In this document: positions 18,221-27,823 of the stretch, one piece after another
Numbering within the stretch: the first letter of the stretch is position 1
How the letters are laid out: each line of letters starts with the position of its first letter
DNA from: Paracoccaceae bacterium
Lineage (GTDB): Bacteria; Pseudomonadota; Alphaproteobacteria; Rhodobacterales; Rhodobacteraceae
Reading direction: 5' to 3'
Length of the DNA stretch: 64,000 nt
NCBI GenBank assembly: GCA_020832445.1
Contig: JAFIEO010000044.1
Coordinates: 1-64,000 of the forward strand
Program-made: the position numbers and the translations under genes
Notes under the pieces: generated by a model
Seen by the model: the letters and a program-made list of their open reading frames with translations, nothing else
The model's database searches: none
What the model was told of the DNA's origin: nothing

Positions 18221-19228
18221 ATGCAACATTTTTCACTTCTTGATCTGTCACCCATTCCCGAAGGGAAAACCGCAGCCGACGCGCTGGCGGGCAGCGTTGA
18301 TCTGGCGCGCGCCGCCGAAGGGGCAGGGTATCACCGGTTCTGGCTGGCCGAGCATCATAACATGCCCGGTATCGCCAGTGCCGCGACGGCCGTGGTGATC
18401 GGGCATGTTGCGGCGGCAACACGCACCATGCGGATCGGCGCAGGCGGCATCATGCTGCCGAACCACGCGCCGCTTGTCATTGCCGAACAGTTCGGAACGC
18501 TGGCCACACTTTACCCCGACCGGATTGATCTGGGGCTGGGGCGTGCGCCGGGCACCGATATGGCCACCGCGCGTGCCTTGCGCCGCCACATGGCACCCGA
18601 TGACAGCTTTCCGCAGGATGTGCAGGAACTGATCGGCTATTTTGGCGAAAACCCTGATGCGGCCCCTGTGCGTGCCATCCCCGGAACAGGGACGCATGTT
18701 CCGGTCTGGATACTGGGGTCCAGCCTGTATGGTGCACAGCTTGCCGCCTATCTGGGCCTGCCCTATGCGTTCGCGTCGCATTTCGCGCCCGCCATGCTGG
18801 AACAGGCGCTGGCGGTTTACCGCAGCACATTTCAACCGTCCGTGCATCTGGACCGCCCCTACGTGATGATGGCGGCAGGGGTTTGTGCGGCTGACACAGA
18901 TGCCGAGGCTGCGTATCTGCGATCATCGCAACTGCTTGCATTCGCGCGGCTGCGCACGGGGCGGCCCGGCAAACTGCCCCGCCCGACCCATGATGTGGAT
19001 CATGAAATCCCCGCAGCGGTTATGGCGCAGGTGCAGCAGGCCCTGTCATGTTCGGCCACCGGCGCGGCCAGCACGGTCAAGGGGCAGCTTCATCAGCTGA
19101 TCGACACGTTCCGGCCTGATGAACTGATGGTGACCGGAATGATCCATGATCAGACCGCGCGGGTCCGGTCATTCCAGATTGCCGCCGATGTCCTGACGGG
19201 TATGCGCAAGAACGCGGCAGCCGCATAA
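18221..19228 (+). CDS. LLM-class flavin-dependent oxidoreductase
   Basis: 335 aa with GGAGG before the ATG. Luciferase-like monooxygenase motifs: [11 protein letters not shown] at the start, [45 protein letters not shown] and [13 protein letters not shown]. This is the MsnO8/YhbW-like subgroup that uses FMN as substrate. Substrate unknown. It stands alone, 88 bp after the DUF1203 gene. Confidence 0.9.
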   Translation: MQHFSLLDLSPIPEGKTAADALAGSVDLARAAEGAGYHRFWLAEHHNMPGIASAATAVVIGHVAAATRTMRIGAGGIMLPNHAPLVIAEQFGTLATLYPDRIDLGLGRAPGTDMATARALRRHMAPDDSFPQDVQELIGYFGENPDAAPVRAIPGTGTHVPVWILGSSLYGAQLAAYLGLPYAFASHFAPAMLEQALAVYRSTFQPSVHLDRPYVMMAAGVCAADTDAEAAYLRSSQLLAFARLRTGRPGKLPRPTHDVDHEIPAAVMAQVQQALSCSATGAASTVKGQLHQLIDTFRPDELMVTGMIHDQTARVRSFQIAADVLTGMRKNAAAA

Positions 19229-19361
19229 GCATCTGAATGGCGTTGTTTTTTGGCCTTGCGATGCTTTATGCGGCCCATTCCCACCCGCTGGGTCCGATGC
19301 CGCAGGGTTGCGGCCTTCTATGCAGTTGACCCGCCTGCGCGCCGCACATTAGACTTGTGCC

Positions 19362-19850
19362 ATGAACAGGGTTTTCATGAAAGCGGTCATACATCGGGCG
19401 TTGTTGTTCGCAGCCGTCTGGTTGGTGTTGACGGGCGCAGATCCTGCCGGGTTTGCAGCCGGACTGGCCGTGTCGGCCGCCGCCGTTTGGTTAAGCCTGC
19501 ATTTGTTGCCTGCGCGCCACCCGTTCAAACTGTGGCGGATGGCGCTGCATTTTCCAAGGTTTGTTATCGGATCGGTGCGCGGCGGGGTTGATGTCGCTTT
19601 GCGCGCCTTCTCGCCCGGATTGCGGCTGAACCCCGGCTGGATAGAGGTACCAAGCGATCTGCCGGATGGTGCGCGCGCGGCACTTGGCGGGGAATTGTCC
19701 CTGATGCCCGGCACGCTGGTCGCGGGCAGCGCGGAGGGCAAGCTGATCGTGCATCTTCTGGATACGGATGCGGGCTTTGACGCCGCCATTCCGCGCGAAG
19801 AAGCCGAAATTGCCGCGCTTATCGGTCGGGCGCGGGCAGGCGCGCCATGA
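19362..19850 (+). CDS. mrpE: Mrp-type Na+/H+ antiporter subunit E
   Basis: 162 aa. Two N-terminal membrane segments, a PAR-HPF/KLWRM turn, then PRFVIGSVRGGVDVALRAFSP and the PGTLV element (LSLMPGTLVAGSAEGKLIVHLLD), as in MnhE/PhaE. First gene of an eight-gene Mrp-like operon in which each gene overlaps the next by 4 bases. Accessory membrane subunit of a cation/proton antiporter. Confidence 0.88.
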   Translation: MNRVFMKAVIHRALLFAAVWLVLTGADPAGFAAGLAVSAAAVWLSLHLLPARHPFKLWRMALHFPRFVIGSVRGGVDVALRAFSPGLRLNPGWIEVPSDLPDGARAALGGELSLMPGTLVAGSAEGKLIVHLLDTDAGFDAAIPREEAEIAALIGRARAGAP

Positions 19851-20179
19851 CCGTGTGGTTGCATATTGTCGCGCTGGGTTTGCTGGCCAGCCTTGGCGGT
19901 GCGCTTTGGCGCGTATGGCGCGGTCCGTCACAGGCCGACCGGATGATGGCCGCGCAGCTTGTGGGCACGGGCGGGGTTGGTGTGCTGATCGTGCTGGCGG
20001 CCTTGCAGGATTGGGGATTGCTGGTTGTTGCGCTGGCATTGGCCCTGCTTGCGGCACTGGCGGCAGTCGGGTTCATCAAGGCACAAACCCCCGACGGTGC
20101 GGGCGACCCCGAAGAAACCGCGCCACCCTCTGGCTGGCAAAACCGCCGCGCGACAGGGCAGGCGGATAAACGGGCATGA
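19847..20179 (+). CDS. mrpF: Mrp-type antiporter subunit F
   Basis: 110 aa with three membrane segments and the MrpF motif RGPSQADRMMAAQLVGTGGV. The C-terminal 25 residues are a polar extension not typical of MrpF. Overlaps mrpE and mrpG by ATGA. Confidence 0.85.
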   Translation: MTVWLHIVALGLLASLGGALWRVWRGPSQADRMMAAQLVGTGGVGVLIVLAALQDWGLLVVALALALLAALAAVGFIKAQTPDGAGDPEETAPPSGWQNRRATGQADKRA

Positions 20180-20466
20180 TGGCAGATGTTGCAACCTATG
20201 TCCTGACCGCGCTGGGGCTGGTGTTTTTTGTCGCCGGAACCGTTGGCCTGCTGCGCTTTCCAGACACATTCAGCCGCCTGCACGCGCTGACCAAGGCCGA
20301 CAATCTGGGTCTGGGGTTCATTGCGCTGGGGGTTGCGTTTCAGGCCGACACATGGGCGCAACTGGCCATGCTGGCGTTGATATGGGCGCTGGCGTTGCTG
20401 GCTGCGGGCACTGTGGCGCAACTGGTGGCACGCGCCGCCCTTGCCCAAGTGCAGGTGGATGAATGA
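20176..20466 (+). CDS. mrpG: Mrp-type antiporter subunit G
   Basis: 96 aa with three membrane segments; VGLLRFPDTFSRLHALTKADNLGLG is the conserved MrpG block (RxPDxYxRLHAxTKA). Overlaps both neighbours. Confidence 0.9.
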   Translation: MMADVATYVLTALGLVFFVAGTVGLLRFPDTFSRLHALTKADNLGLGFIALGVAFQADTWAQLAMLALIWALALLAAGTVAQLVARAALAQVQVDE

Positions 20467-21392
20467 GCCTTGCGCTGGACCTTGCGCTATGTGCCCTGAT
20501 TTTGGGTGTAGCCCTTGCAACGGTGGCAGGTGGTGGCGTGTTTCGTGCGGTTATATTCTTCATAACCTACGGGCTGTTTCTGGCCATCGGCTGGGCGCGG
20601 CTGGGCGCGTTTGACGTGGCGCTGGCCGAAGCTGCGATTGGTGCGGGGCTGACCGGCGTGCTGCTTCTGGCCGCGCATGCGCGGCTGCGACGGATGCAAG
20701 CGGGTGACGCGCCGCCACCCGCCGGTCTGAACCTGCCTGCCGCACTTGCAGGCGCTGGGATGGCGCTTGCGTTGGGCTGGGCGTGGTTTGCATTGCCGGT
20801 CCCGGCCACGCCCGATATTGCGTCCGCGCTGCCCCGCTCGGGGGTTGGGAATCCGGTAACGGCGGTGTTGCTGAACTTTCGGGCATGGGACACATTGCTG
20901 GAAAGCATTGTGTTGCTTGCGGCGCTGCTTGGGGTCTGGATACTGGCGCGCGACGGTGACTGGAACGCCCCGCTGGGGCCGCGATATCATGCGCTGTCGG
21001 GTGGTGTGCTGGTTAATTTTGGCCGGTTTCTGCCCCCGATCGGGCTTTGCTTCGGGGTGTATCTGGTCTGGGCGGGGGCGGATTATATCGGGGGCGCATT
21101 TCAGGGCGGCACGGTGCTGGCCGCCGTCGGGCTGGTGGCGCTGATGGCCAATGTGGTGCGTCCGCCGCGTGTGTCATACGCCCTGTTGCGCGCGGCGGTT
21201 GTTATAGGACCTGCGGTGTTTTTGTTGGCGGGCCTGCTGGCGGCGGGTTTTGGTGCCGGCTTCTTAACCTTGCCGCCCGCGCTGGCAAAGTCCGTCATTC
21301 TGGTGATCGAGGCCGCGCTTACCATTTCTATTGCCGTGACGCTGGCATTGCTGGTCATTGGCCCGCCTGATGATGCGGGGCGATCATCATGA
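20463..21392 (+). CDS. fused MbhD (DUF4040) and MrpB/MnhB domain protein
   Basis: 309 aa. The first ~80 residues match MbhD/DUF4040: FFITYGLFLAIGWARLGAFDVALAEAAIGAGLTG. The second half has the MnhB block SGGVLVNFGRFLPPIGLCFGVYLVWAGADYIGGAFQGGTVLA. In canonical Mrp the MbhD-like part is the tail of MrpA; here it is fused to MrpB and no MrpA exists. It probably links the antiporter-like subunits to the small subunits. Confidence 0.83.
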   Translation: MSLALDLALCALILGVALATVAGGGVFRAVIFFITYGLFLAIGWARLGAFDVALAEAAIGAGLTGVLLLAAHARLRRMQAGDAPPPAGLNLPAALAGAGMALALGWAWFALPVPATPDIASALPRSGVGNPVTAVLLNFRAWDTLLESIVLLAALLGVWILARDGDWNAPLGPRYHALSGGVLVNFGRFLPPIGLCFGVYLVWAGADYIGGAFQGGTVLAAVGLVALMANVVRPPRVSYALLRAAVVIGPAVFLLAGLLAAGFGAGFLTLPPALAKSVILVIEAALTISIAVTLALLVIGPPDDAGRSS

Positions 21393-21691
21393 GTCTGACA
21401 GTCTTTGCCCTGACAGGCGCGGCGCTGGTGGGTCTTGGTGTCTATGGATTGCTGGCATTGCCGCATTTGCTGCGCCGGATCATGTGCTTCAACCTGATAG
21501 GGTCTGGCCTGTTTTTGTTTTTTGGCGCGGCCGGTGCACGCGGTGCAGCGGTTGATGCAATCCCGCAGGCGCTGATCATCACCGGCATTGTCGTGGCGCT
21601 CTCGGCCAGTGCGCTGGCCGTGGGGCTGGTGGTGGCACTGGCGCGACGCACAGGCCACGCCGCCCTGCCTGACGAAGACCGCGCGCCATGA
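21389..21691 (+). CDS. mrpC: Mrp-type antiporter subunit C (NuoK-like)
   Basis: 100 aa with three membrane segments. Pattern LVGLGVYGLLALPHLLRRIMCFNLIGSGLFLFF ... DAIPQALIITGIVVALSASALAVGL is the MnhC/NuoK core. It is the NuoK-like subunit of the antiporter. Overlaps its neighbours. Confidence 0.88.
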   Translation: MSLTVFALTGAALVGLGVYGLLALPHLLRRIMCFNLIGSGLFLFFGAAGARGAAVDAIPQALIITGIVVALSASALAVGLVVALARRTGHAALPDEDRAP

Positions 21692-23157
21692 GTGCGCTTG
21701 TGGTCGTTCTGACACTGCCGCTGGTGACGGCGCTTACGGTGCTGTTGTTGCCTGCGCGTGCCCGCGTGCCTGTGGTGCTGGCCAGTTCGGCCCTGATCGT
21801 GCTGGCGGCGGGGGCGCTGGCCCTTGCCGTGTGGCATGGCGGGCCGGTCACACTGGCGGTGGGGGGCTGGGCACCACCGCTTGGCATTGCGCTGCGCGCG
21901 GACGGGCTGGCTGCGGCCCTGATTATGATGAGTGCGCTTGTCATGGGCGCCGTGGCACTGGCCGCACAATTCGAGTTGACGCCCGACAGGGTTGGCGCGC
22001 GCATGGGGTTCGGGTTCTGGCCGCTGATGTTGCTGCTTTGGGCGGCGCTGAACGCGGTCTATCTGTCGCGCGATCTGTTCAACCTGTATGTGGGCGTTGA
22101 ATTGCTTAGCCTTGCGGCGGTCGCGCTGGTCGCGCTTTCGGGTTCTGCGCAGGCTTTGGCGGCGGCCCTGCGGTATATGATCTTTGCGCTGGCGGGGTCG
22201 CTTTTGTATCTGGCAGGCGTGGTTCTGGCATATGGCGCGCATGGCACGCTGGATATCGGGTTGCTGGCGGTGCGGGTGCCCGCGCACACTGATGCGCTGG
22301 CGCTGGGGTTGATGACAGCGGGGCTGCTGGCCAAGACGGCGCTGTTTCCGTTCCATGTCTGGCTGCCGCCCGCACATGCAGGCGCACCGGCACCCGCGTC
22401 GGCTTTGCTGTCGGCGTTGGTGCCAAAAGCGTCCTTTCTGATCCTGATCCGGCTGTGGTTCGAGGCGATGCCCGATCTTGCATCTGGTGCCGCGCTGCTG
22501 GTGCTGGCAGCCCTTGGGGCGATTGCCGTGATCTGGGGCGGGGTTCTGGCGCTGGTGCAAAAGCGGCTGAAGCTGATCGTCGCCTATTCGACCGTTGCGC
22601 AACTGGGCTATCTGTTTTTCATTTTTCCACTGGCGGGCGGGGACGGGTCGGCGCAGCCATGGGCGGCAGGGGCATGGACAGGGGCGATGTTTCAGGCCCT
22701 TAGCCACGGGTTGGCCAAGGCCGCGATGTTCCTGACGGCAGGCATTTACATTGCCGCCATTGGCAGTGACCGGCTGGGGGATTTGCGCGGTCTGGCCCGC
22801 ACCCTGCCGATGACGGGTTTTGCCTTCGCACTGGCTGCGATCACGTTGATGGGGCTGCCGCCTTCGGGCGGGTTTACCGCGAAATACCTGCTGATGACTT
22901 CGGCCTTCGCGGCGGGGCAATGGCCATGGGCGCTGGTGCTGGCGGGCGGTGGTGTGCTGGCGGCGGCGTATCTGTATCGCCCCATCGCGGCCCTGTTCGC
23001 GCAGCGTGCCCAAACGGCGGCGCGCCCGATCCCGCGCGCATGGCAGGCCGTGCCGCTGGTGCTGGCCGCGCTGTCGATCCTGCTGGGGCTGTTGTCGGCC
23101 ATCCCGTTTGATCTGTTGCAGATCGGGCGACCGGCCCCCGCGCAGGAGGGGCTATGA
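21688..23157 (+). CDS. Mrp-type antiporter-like subunit D (first of three)
   Basis: 489 aa, about 14 membrane segments. Proton-conducting transporter family signatures: the Glu of helix 5 in NLYVGVELLSLAAVAL, Lys in LLAKTALFPFHVWLPPAHAGAPAPASALLSALVPKAS and HGLAKAAMFLTAG. This is a NuoL/M/N homologue that probably carries one ion channel. Overlaps neighbours by ATGA. Confidence 0.88.
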   Translation: MSALVVVLTLPLVTALTVLLLPARARVPVVLASSALIVLAAGALALAVWHGGPVTLAVGGWAPPLGIALRADGLAAALIMMSALVMGAVALAAQFELTPDRVGARMGFGFWPLMLLLWAALNAVYLSRDLFNLYVGVELLSLAAVALVALSGSAQALAAALRYMIFALAGSLLYLAGVVLAYGAHGTLDIGLLAVRVPAHTDALALGLMTAGLLAKTALFPFHVWLPPAHAGAPAPASALLSALVPKASFLILIRLWFEAMPDLASGAALLVLAALGAIAVIWGGVLALVQKRLKLIVAYSTVAQLGYLFFIFPLAGGDGSAQPWAAGAWTGAMFQALSHGLAKAAMFLTAGIYIAAIGSDRLGDLRGLARTLPMTGFAFALAAITLMGLPPSGGFTAKYLLMTSAFAAGQWPWALVLAGGGVLAAAYLYRPIAALFAQRAQTAARPIPRAWQAVPLVLAALSILLGLLSAIPFDLLQIGRPAPAQEGL

Positions 23158-24617
23158 CCGCCGCCCTGCCCGTGCTGATCCTGCTGACCTCGTTGATACC
23201 TGCGGGTGTGACATTCTTTCTGGCGCAGGACAGCCACGGTTTGCGCAACAGCCTTAATCTGGGCGGTGCGGTGCTGAAGCTGGGGCTGATTGTCTGGATG
23301 CTGTTTGCCGTGGCGGGGGGCGCCACCTATGAGGCCACGCTGCCCCTTGCCCCCGGTCTGGTGATGCTGCTGCGGGTGGATGCGCTGGCGCTGCTGTTCA
23401 TTTCACTGTCTGCAACGCTGTGGTTTCTGACTACGATCTATGCCATTGCCTATTTCGGGGCCAAGCCGGAATTGTCGCGCTTTTTCGGGTTTTTCAGCCT
23501 GTGTGTGGCGGCGACAACGGGGCTGGCGCTGTCGGGATCCTTGATTTCGTTTTTCATCTTCTTTGAATTGCTGACGCTGTCCACATGGCCGCTGGTTGCG
23601 CATAAGCAAGACAAGCCGTCCCTGTCGGCGGCGCGGGTTTATCTGGCCTATGCGTTGCCGGGGTCTGCGGCGTTGCTGTGGGCGATTATCTGGCTGGAAA
23701 GCGCCACGGGGCCGGTGCTGTTCACCGACCCCCCTGACCTGAGCGCGCTGGACCCATACGCGCTGCGCGCCATTTTCGCGCTGTTCATAATCGGCGTGGG
23801 GGTCAAGGCCGCGCTGGTGCCGCTGCATGGCTGGCTGCCTGCCGCAATGGCCGCGCCCGCGCCGGTATCGGCGCTGTTGCATGCGGTGGCGGTGGTCAAG
23901 GCGGGCGCGTTCGGGGTTGTGCGCATCATTTATGATGTGTTCGGCGCGGCCAATGTCATCGCCCTTGGGGTGGGTGTGCCGCTGGCCGCCCTCGCCTCTG
24001 TCACCATCATTTGGGGGTCATTGCGCGCCTTGCAGCAAGACGAGATCAAGAAACGGCTGGCGTATTCGACCGTCAGTCAGGTCAGCTACATCGTGCTGGG
24101 TGCGGCGCTGGCCAGTCCGTTGGCGATGATTGGCGGGTTGGTGCATCTGATCCATCAGGGCTTGATGAAAATCACGCTGTTTTTCTGCGCGGGCATTTAT
24201 GACGAACGCGCGGGCGTCAAGAAAATTACCGGCCTGAACGGCATGGGACAACGCTTGCCCTGGACGTCGGTGTGTTTCAGTCTGGGGGCTATGGGAATGA
24301 TCGGGCTGCCGCCGCTGGCGGGGTTTGTCAGCAAATTCTATCTTGGCCTTGGGGGGCTTGAAGCTGGCGCGCCCTGGGTGTTGGGCGTGCTTGCTGCATC
24401 GACGCTGTTGAATGCGACCTATTTCCTGCCCCTGCTATACAGGCTGTGGTTCCTGCCTGCCGCGCCCGATGCTACGGGGAATGAACGCGCACCGGCGCTG
24501 GTTATTCCTGCGGTGGTCACTGCGGCGGCGGCGGTGGGCGTGGGCCTGCTTGCGGCCAGCCCGATCAGCCCGCTGGGCTGGGCCACGCTGATTGTCACGC
24601 GGGAGTATGGGCCATGA
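23154..24617 (+). CDS. Mrp-type antiporter-like subunit (second of three)
   Basis: 487 aa. Same family: FFIFFELLTLSTWPLVAH carries the key Glu, VGVKAALVPLHGWLPAAMAAPAPVSALLHAVAVVKAGAFGV the key Lys, and LVHLIHQGLMKITLFFCAGI the distal Lys. It differs clearly from the first copy, so it is an old paralogue and not a recent duplication. Complete set of ion-path residues visible. Confidence 0.87.
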   Translation: MTAALPVLILLTSLIPAGVTFFLAQDSHGLRNSLNLGGAVLKLGLIVWMLFAVAGGATYEATLPLAPGLVMLLRVDALALLFISLSATLWFLTTIYAIAYFGAKPELSRFFGFFSLCVAATTGLALSGSLISFFIFFELLTLSTWPLVAHKQDKPSLSAARVYLAYALPGSAALLWAIIWLESATGPVLFTDPPDLSALDPYALRAIFALFIIGVGVKAALVPLHGWLPAAMAAPAPVSALLHAVAVVKAGAFGVVRIIYDVFGAANVIALGVGVPLAALASVTIIWGSLRALQQDEIKKRLAYSTVSQVSYIVLGAALASPLAMIGGLVHLIHQGLMKITLFFCAGIYDERAGVKKITGLNGMGQRLPWTSVCFSLGAMGMIGLPPLAGFVSKFYLGLGGLEAGAPWVLGVLAASTLLNATYFLPLLYRLWFLPAAPDATGNERAPALVIPAVVTAAAAVGVGLLAASPISPLGWATLIVTREYGP

Positions 24618-26284
24618 CGGCGCTTTATTCGGGATCGCTTATGCCGCTGGCTGTGCTTGTCTGGCCGCTGTTGCTGGGGCTGGTGCCATTGGTGCCGCGC
24701 TGGCGGGAGGGGGCGCTGCGGGTGCTGCCGCTGGCCCCGCTGCCCGCACTGGCTTTCGCGGCGGCAGGTGCGTCGGGCACCACAGTTCTGCCGGATCTGC
24801 TGCTGGGGGTGCATCTGGCCGCCGTCCCTGGGGGCGCGCTGCTGCTGGGCATGACCGCGCTGGTCTGGACCGTGGCAGGGGTGCATGCCGCGCTGGCCCT
24901 GAAATCCGGCGTGCAGGCGGGCAATTTCGTGGGGTTCTGGTGCCTGACGCTGGCGGGCAATCTGGGTGTGTTTCTGGCGGGCGACGTTGTCACCTTTTAT
25001 CTGGCATTTGCGGCAGTATCACTGGCGGCGTGGTTTCTGGTGGTCCATGAGCGCACGCAAAAGGCGCTGGCGGCAGGCAAGCTGTATATCACGCTTGCAG
25101 TGCTGGGCGAAGCGGCGCTGCTGATCGGTTTGATGATTGGCGCGGCGGCCGCCGAAGACCTGCAAATAACATCGGTGCGCGCAGCACTGCCGGACGCGCC
25201 GCTGGGGCAGGTCGGACTGGCCGCGCTGATTGTGGGGTTCGGGATCAAGGCGGGGATGGTTCCTTTGCATCTGTGGTTGCCGGTGGCGCATCCGGCAGCA
25301 CCTGTGCCCGGATCGGCGGTGCTGTCGGGTGCGATTGTCAAGGCAGGGCTGATCGGCATGGTTTTGTTCCTGCCTGACGGGTCCGGCTGGGGCACTATGC
25401 TGATTGTGGCGGGGCTTACAGGCGGGTTCTGGGCAGCGCTTTGGGGCGTGACCCAGCGCAACCCGAAGGCGGTGCTGGCCTATTCGACTGTCAGCCAGAT
25501 GGGGCTGATGTTGATGCTTGCGGGCGCAGGGTCGGGCGGCGTGGCCTATTATGCGCTGCATCACGGGCTTGCCAAGGCCGCCTTGTTCCTGTGCGTGGGC
25601 GTGATGGCTGCGGCCGCGACCCCGCGCCAGCGCAGCGCGACGCTGGTGGTTGCCGCCGCTGTCGCGCTTTCTGTCGCCGGATTGCCGTTGACGGGCGGGG
25701 CGCTGGCCAAGCTGGGCGGCAAGGACGGGTTGCCCGCAGCGCTGGCGCTGGCGCTGACCCTTAGCGGGGTTACCACCACGCTGGTTCTGGGCTGGTTCCT
25801 TATGCGGCTTGACCAGCATGCTGCAAAACCCGCCGCAAAACCCGCAGGGCCGCATCTTTGGCGGGGCGTGTTTTCCGGCGCGGCACTTCTGGCGGGGCTG
25901 GCCCTTGCCCTGCCATGGGTGCTTTGGGCGGGGGCCACGGGCCTGCCTGCCGGTTATCCTGTGCGCGGGGCCAATGTGTTTGCAGGGCTTTGGCCTGTCT
26001 TGGCCGGGCTGTGCGCGGTTGCGGTGATAAAAAGATGGGCACTGCCCGCCCAGCCCCCCGGTGATGTGCTTGCGCTGTTTCAGGGGCTGCGGGGCTGGGC
26101 GGCGTTTCCTGCATGGCCCGGCGGCCAGCGCTTACGCCACGCGCGCAGTATCAGACGCCCGGCGCTGCGCGCCCTGCTGCACGCAAAAGCTGCCGAAGAT
26201 CACATGCGACGCTGGCCGCGCGCTGGCGTGATGCTGATTGTGGCGGCATTGGTACTTGCGGGCCTTCTCGGGGTGGCGAACTGA
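24614..26284 (+). CDS. Mrp-type antiporter-like subunit (third of three)
   Basis: 556 aa. NuoL/M/N-like with GFGIKAGMVPLHLWLPVAHPAAPVPGSAVLSGAIVKAGLIGM and LHHGLAKAALFLCVG. The helix-5 glutamate region reads VVTFYLAFAAVSLAAWFLVVHE, so the Glu common to the other two copies is not at the usual place and this subunit may not pump. A C-terminal extension adds two membrane segments separated by a basic cytosolic stretch. Last gene of the operon; a repeat element follows. Confidence 0.82.
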   Translation: MTALYSGSLMPLAVLVWPLLLGLVPLVPRWREGALRVLPLAPLPALAFAAAGASGTTVLPDLLLGVHLAAVPGGALLLGMTALVWTVAGVHAALALKSGVQAGNFVGFWCLTLAGNLGVFLAGDVVTFYLAFAAVSLAAWFLVVHERTQKALAAGKLYITLAVLGEAALLIGLMIGAAAAEDLQITSVRAALPDAPLGQVGLAALIVGFGIKAGMVPLHLWLPVAHPAAPVPGSAVLSGAIVKAGLIGMVLFLPDGSGWGTMLIVAGLTGGFWAALWGVTQRNPKAVLAYSTVSQMGLMLMLAGAGSGGVAYYALHHGLAKAALFLCVGVMAAAATPRQRSATLVVAAAVALSVAGLPLTGGALAKLGGKDGLPAALALALTLSGVTTTLVLGWFLMRLDQHAAKPAAKPAGPHLWRGVFSGAALLAGLALALPWVLWAGATGLPAGYPVRGANVFAGLWPVLAGLCAVAVIKRWALPAQPPGDVLALFQGLRGWAAFPAWPGGQRLRHARSIRRPALRALLHAKAAEDHMRRWPRAGVMLIVAALVLAGLLGVAN

Positions 26285-26384
26285 CTGCGATCTGGTCGGA
26301 TATGTCCGCGAACAAAGACCAGCGCGCAACGGGCCACTGGCATCTTGCACTGCCGCCGGATGGTGCCGGATGCGATGACGCACC

Positions 26385-26490
26385 TAGAGCATGTTGCTCA
26401 AAAGTGGGAACCGGTTTTGAGCTTCTGGAACATGCGAAATCAATAAGTTAGAGCATGTCTCGTGAATGCGAATGAACGGGATATGCTCTA
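26385..26490. repeat. ~106-bp intergenic repeat, copy 1
   Basis: Begins TAGAGCAT and ends ATGCTCTA, a perfect 8-bp terminal inverted repeat. Internal landmarks are GGAACCGGTTTTG (26407-26419) and GTGAATGCGAATGAACG near the end, all shared with copies at 27559 and 47979. The stop codon of the converging dehydrogenase gene (26488-26490) lies inside the right terminus. Confidence 0.8.
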
Positions 26491-27486
26491 ATCCGGGCAC
26501 GGAACGCAATGGGTGGGCATTCCGTCGCGACGATACGTTGTGATATTGGCGATGGTGGTGGCGGCAATCGCCTGTATCGCCTCGTGGGTGAAAAAGCCCT
26601 GATGACCGGTGACCAGCACATTCGGGAATGTCAGCAAACGTGCAAAAACATCGTCGGGAATGTAGCTGTCGGAAAGGTCTTCGAAGAACAGATCCCCTTC
26701 TTCTTCGTAGACATCCAGCCCCAAGGCACTGATCTGGCCCGATTTCAGCCCCCGGATAACGGCAGGTGTATCAATCACCCCGCCGCGCGATGTGTTGATC
26801 AGCATCACCCCCGGCTTCATCGTGGCGATGGCCGCGTCATCTATCAGATGGTGTGTGGCAGGTGTCAGCGGGCATTGCAGGGTAATGATGTCCGAACGCG
26901 CCAGAAGCTGGTCCATCGGCAGATAGGTGACACCAAGCGCTGTGCATTCGGCATTGGGCTGGGGGTCGAAGGCCAGCACGTCGCAGTCAAAACCGCGCAG
27001 GATACGGGCCAGAACCGTGCCGATCAGTCCAGTGCCGACAATGCCGACTGTCTTGCCGTGCATGTCAAAGCCCATCAATCCGTCCAGTGCAAAATTCCCC
27101 TCTCTCACGCGGTTGAAGGCGCGATGGGTCTTGCGGTTCAATGTCATGATCAGCGCCAGCGTGTGTTCGGCCACCGCATGGGGGGAATAGGCGGGCACGC
27201 GCGCCACCACAATCCCCGCATCGCGCGCAGCGGCAAGATCGACATGGTTGAATCCCGCAGAGCGTAGCGCGATCATGCCGACACCCGACATCGCAAGTTC
27301 TGCCACCACGGGGGCGGCCAGATCGTCATTGACGAAGGCACAGACCACATTTGCGCCGTTCGCCAGCTTGGCGGTGCCCGCGTTCAGGCGCGCCTCGTGA
27401 AAGCGCAGGTCAAGATCGTGCCCTTCGGCGGCAAGCGTAAGGAAGGTCTGGTCATGTGGTTTTGCACTGTACACATCGACACGCAT
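26488..27486 (-). CDS. ldhA: D-lactate dehydrogenase-type 2-hydroxyacid dehydrogenase
   Basis: 332 aa. NAD-binding motif [27 protein letters not shown] (about 150-175), catalytic Arg in [12 protein letters not shown], Glu in [12 protein letters not shown] and His in [14 protein letters not shown]. The GDLFFED block is characteristic of fermentative LdhA/Ddh. It interconverts pyruvate and D-lactate or a close 2-oxoacid. Its TAG stop is supplied by the terminal repeat of the intergenic element, so the last residue or two may have been changed by the insertion. Confidence 0.9.
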   Translation of the reverse strand: MRVDVYSAKPHDQTFLTLAAEGHDLDLRFHEARLNAGTAKLANGANVVCAFVNDDLAAPVVAELAMSGVGMIALRSAGFNHVDLAAARDAGIVVARVPAYSPHAVAEHTLALIMTLNRKTHRAFNRVREGNFALDGLMGFDMHGKTVGIVGTGLIGTVLARILRGFDCDVLAFDPQPNAECTALGVTYLPMDQLLARSDIITLQCPLTPATHHLIDDAAIATMKPGVMLINTSRGGVIDTPAVIRGLKSGQISALGLDVYEEEGDLFFEDLSDSYIPDDVFARLLTFPNVLVTGHQGFFTHEAIQAIAATTIANITTYRRDGMPTHCVPCPD

Positions 27487-27823
27487 GGAAAACCTCGGTT
27501 GTTATATGTGATTACTGATGCGCAAAGCGGTGTTGCGCATGACTGGCTGGACAATACTTAAAGTATGTCGCGCAAAAGCGGGAACCGGTTTTGGGCGTCC
27601 CCGACATGGGTTATTAAAAACTTAGAGTGGCTTGCGTGAATGCCAATGAGCGTGAGCATACCTTAGTGTGTAGCGCAGACATCTTGCAAGCCGGTTGCCG
27701 CCATGCAGCCACAAGATTTCGCACCACGCATGTTGCATAAAACCGTGCCGCCGGTTTGTGCAATAAAAACGGGCGACATCACGGGGGGCGTGCGACTGGC
27801 AAGGGAATTTCACGCGATGCGCC
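27487..27823. other. 337-bp gene-free stretch
   Basis: Contains the dehydrogenase promoter side, repeat copy 2 (27559-27665) and about 150 bp after it. I see no supportable gene; a 63-codon frame on the minus strand has a composition (His/Cys/Arg-rich) that looks non-coding. Confidence 0.5.
27559..27665. repeat. ~107-bp intergenic repeat, copy 2
   Basis: Starts TAAAGTATG and ends CATACCTTA, imperfect inverted termini. It shares GGGAACCGGTTTTG and GCGTGAATGCCAATGA with copies 1 and 3 in the same order and spacing. Divergence is higher than between true IS copies, so these are old elements. Confidence 0.75.

Noticed and set aside
21442-23013. 523-codon minus-strand frame opposite the antiporter genes
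   Set aside because: Composition (Arg, Gln, His) is typical of antisense of hydrophobic membrane genes; no domain.
27622-27813. 63-codon minus-strand frame after repeat copy 2
   Set aside because: Begins inside the repeat and has an unlikely Cys/His/Trp-rich composition.
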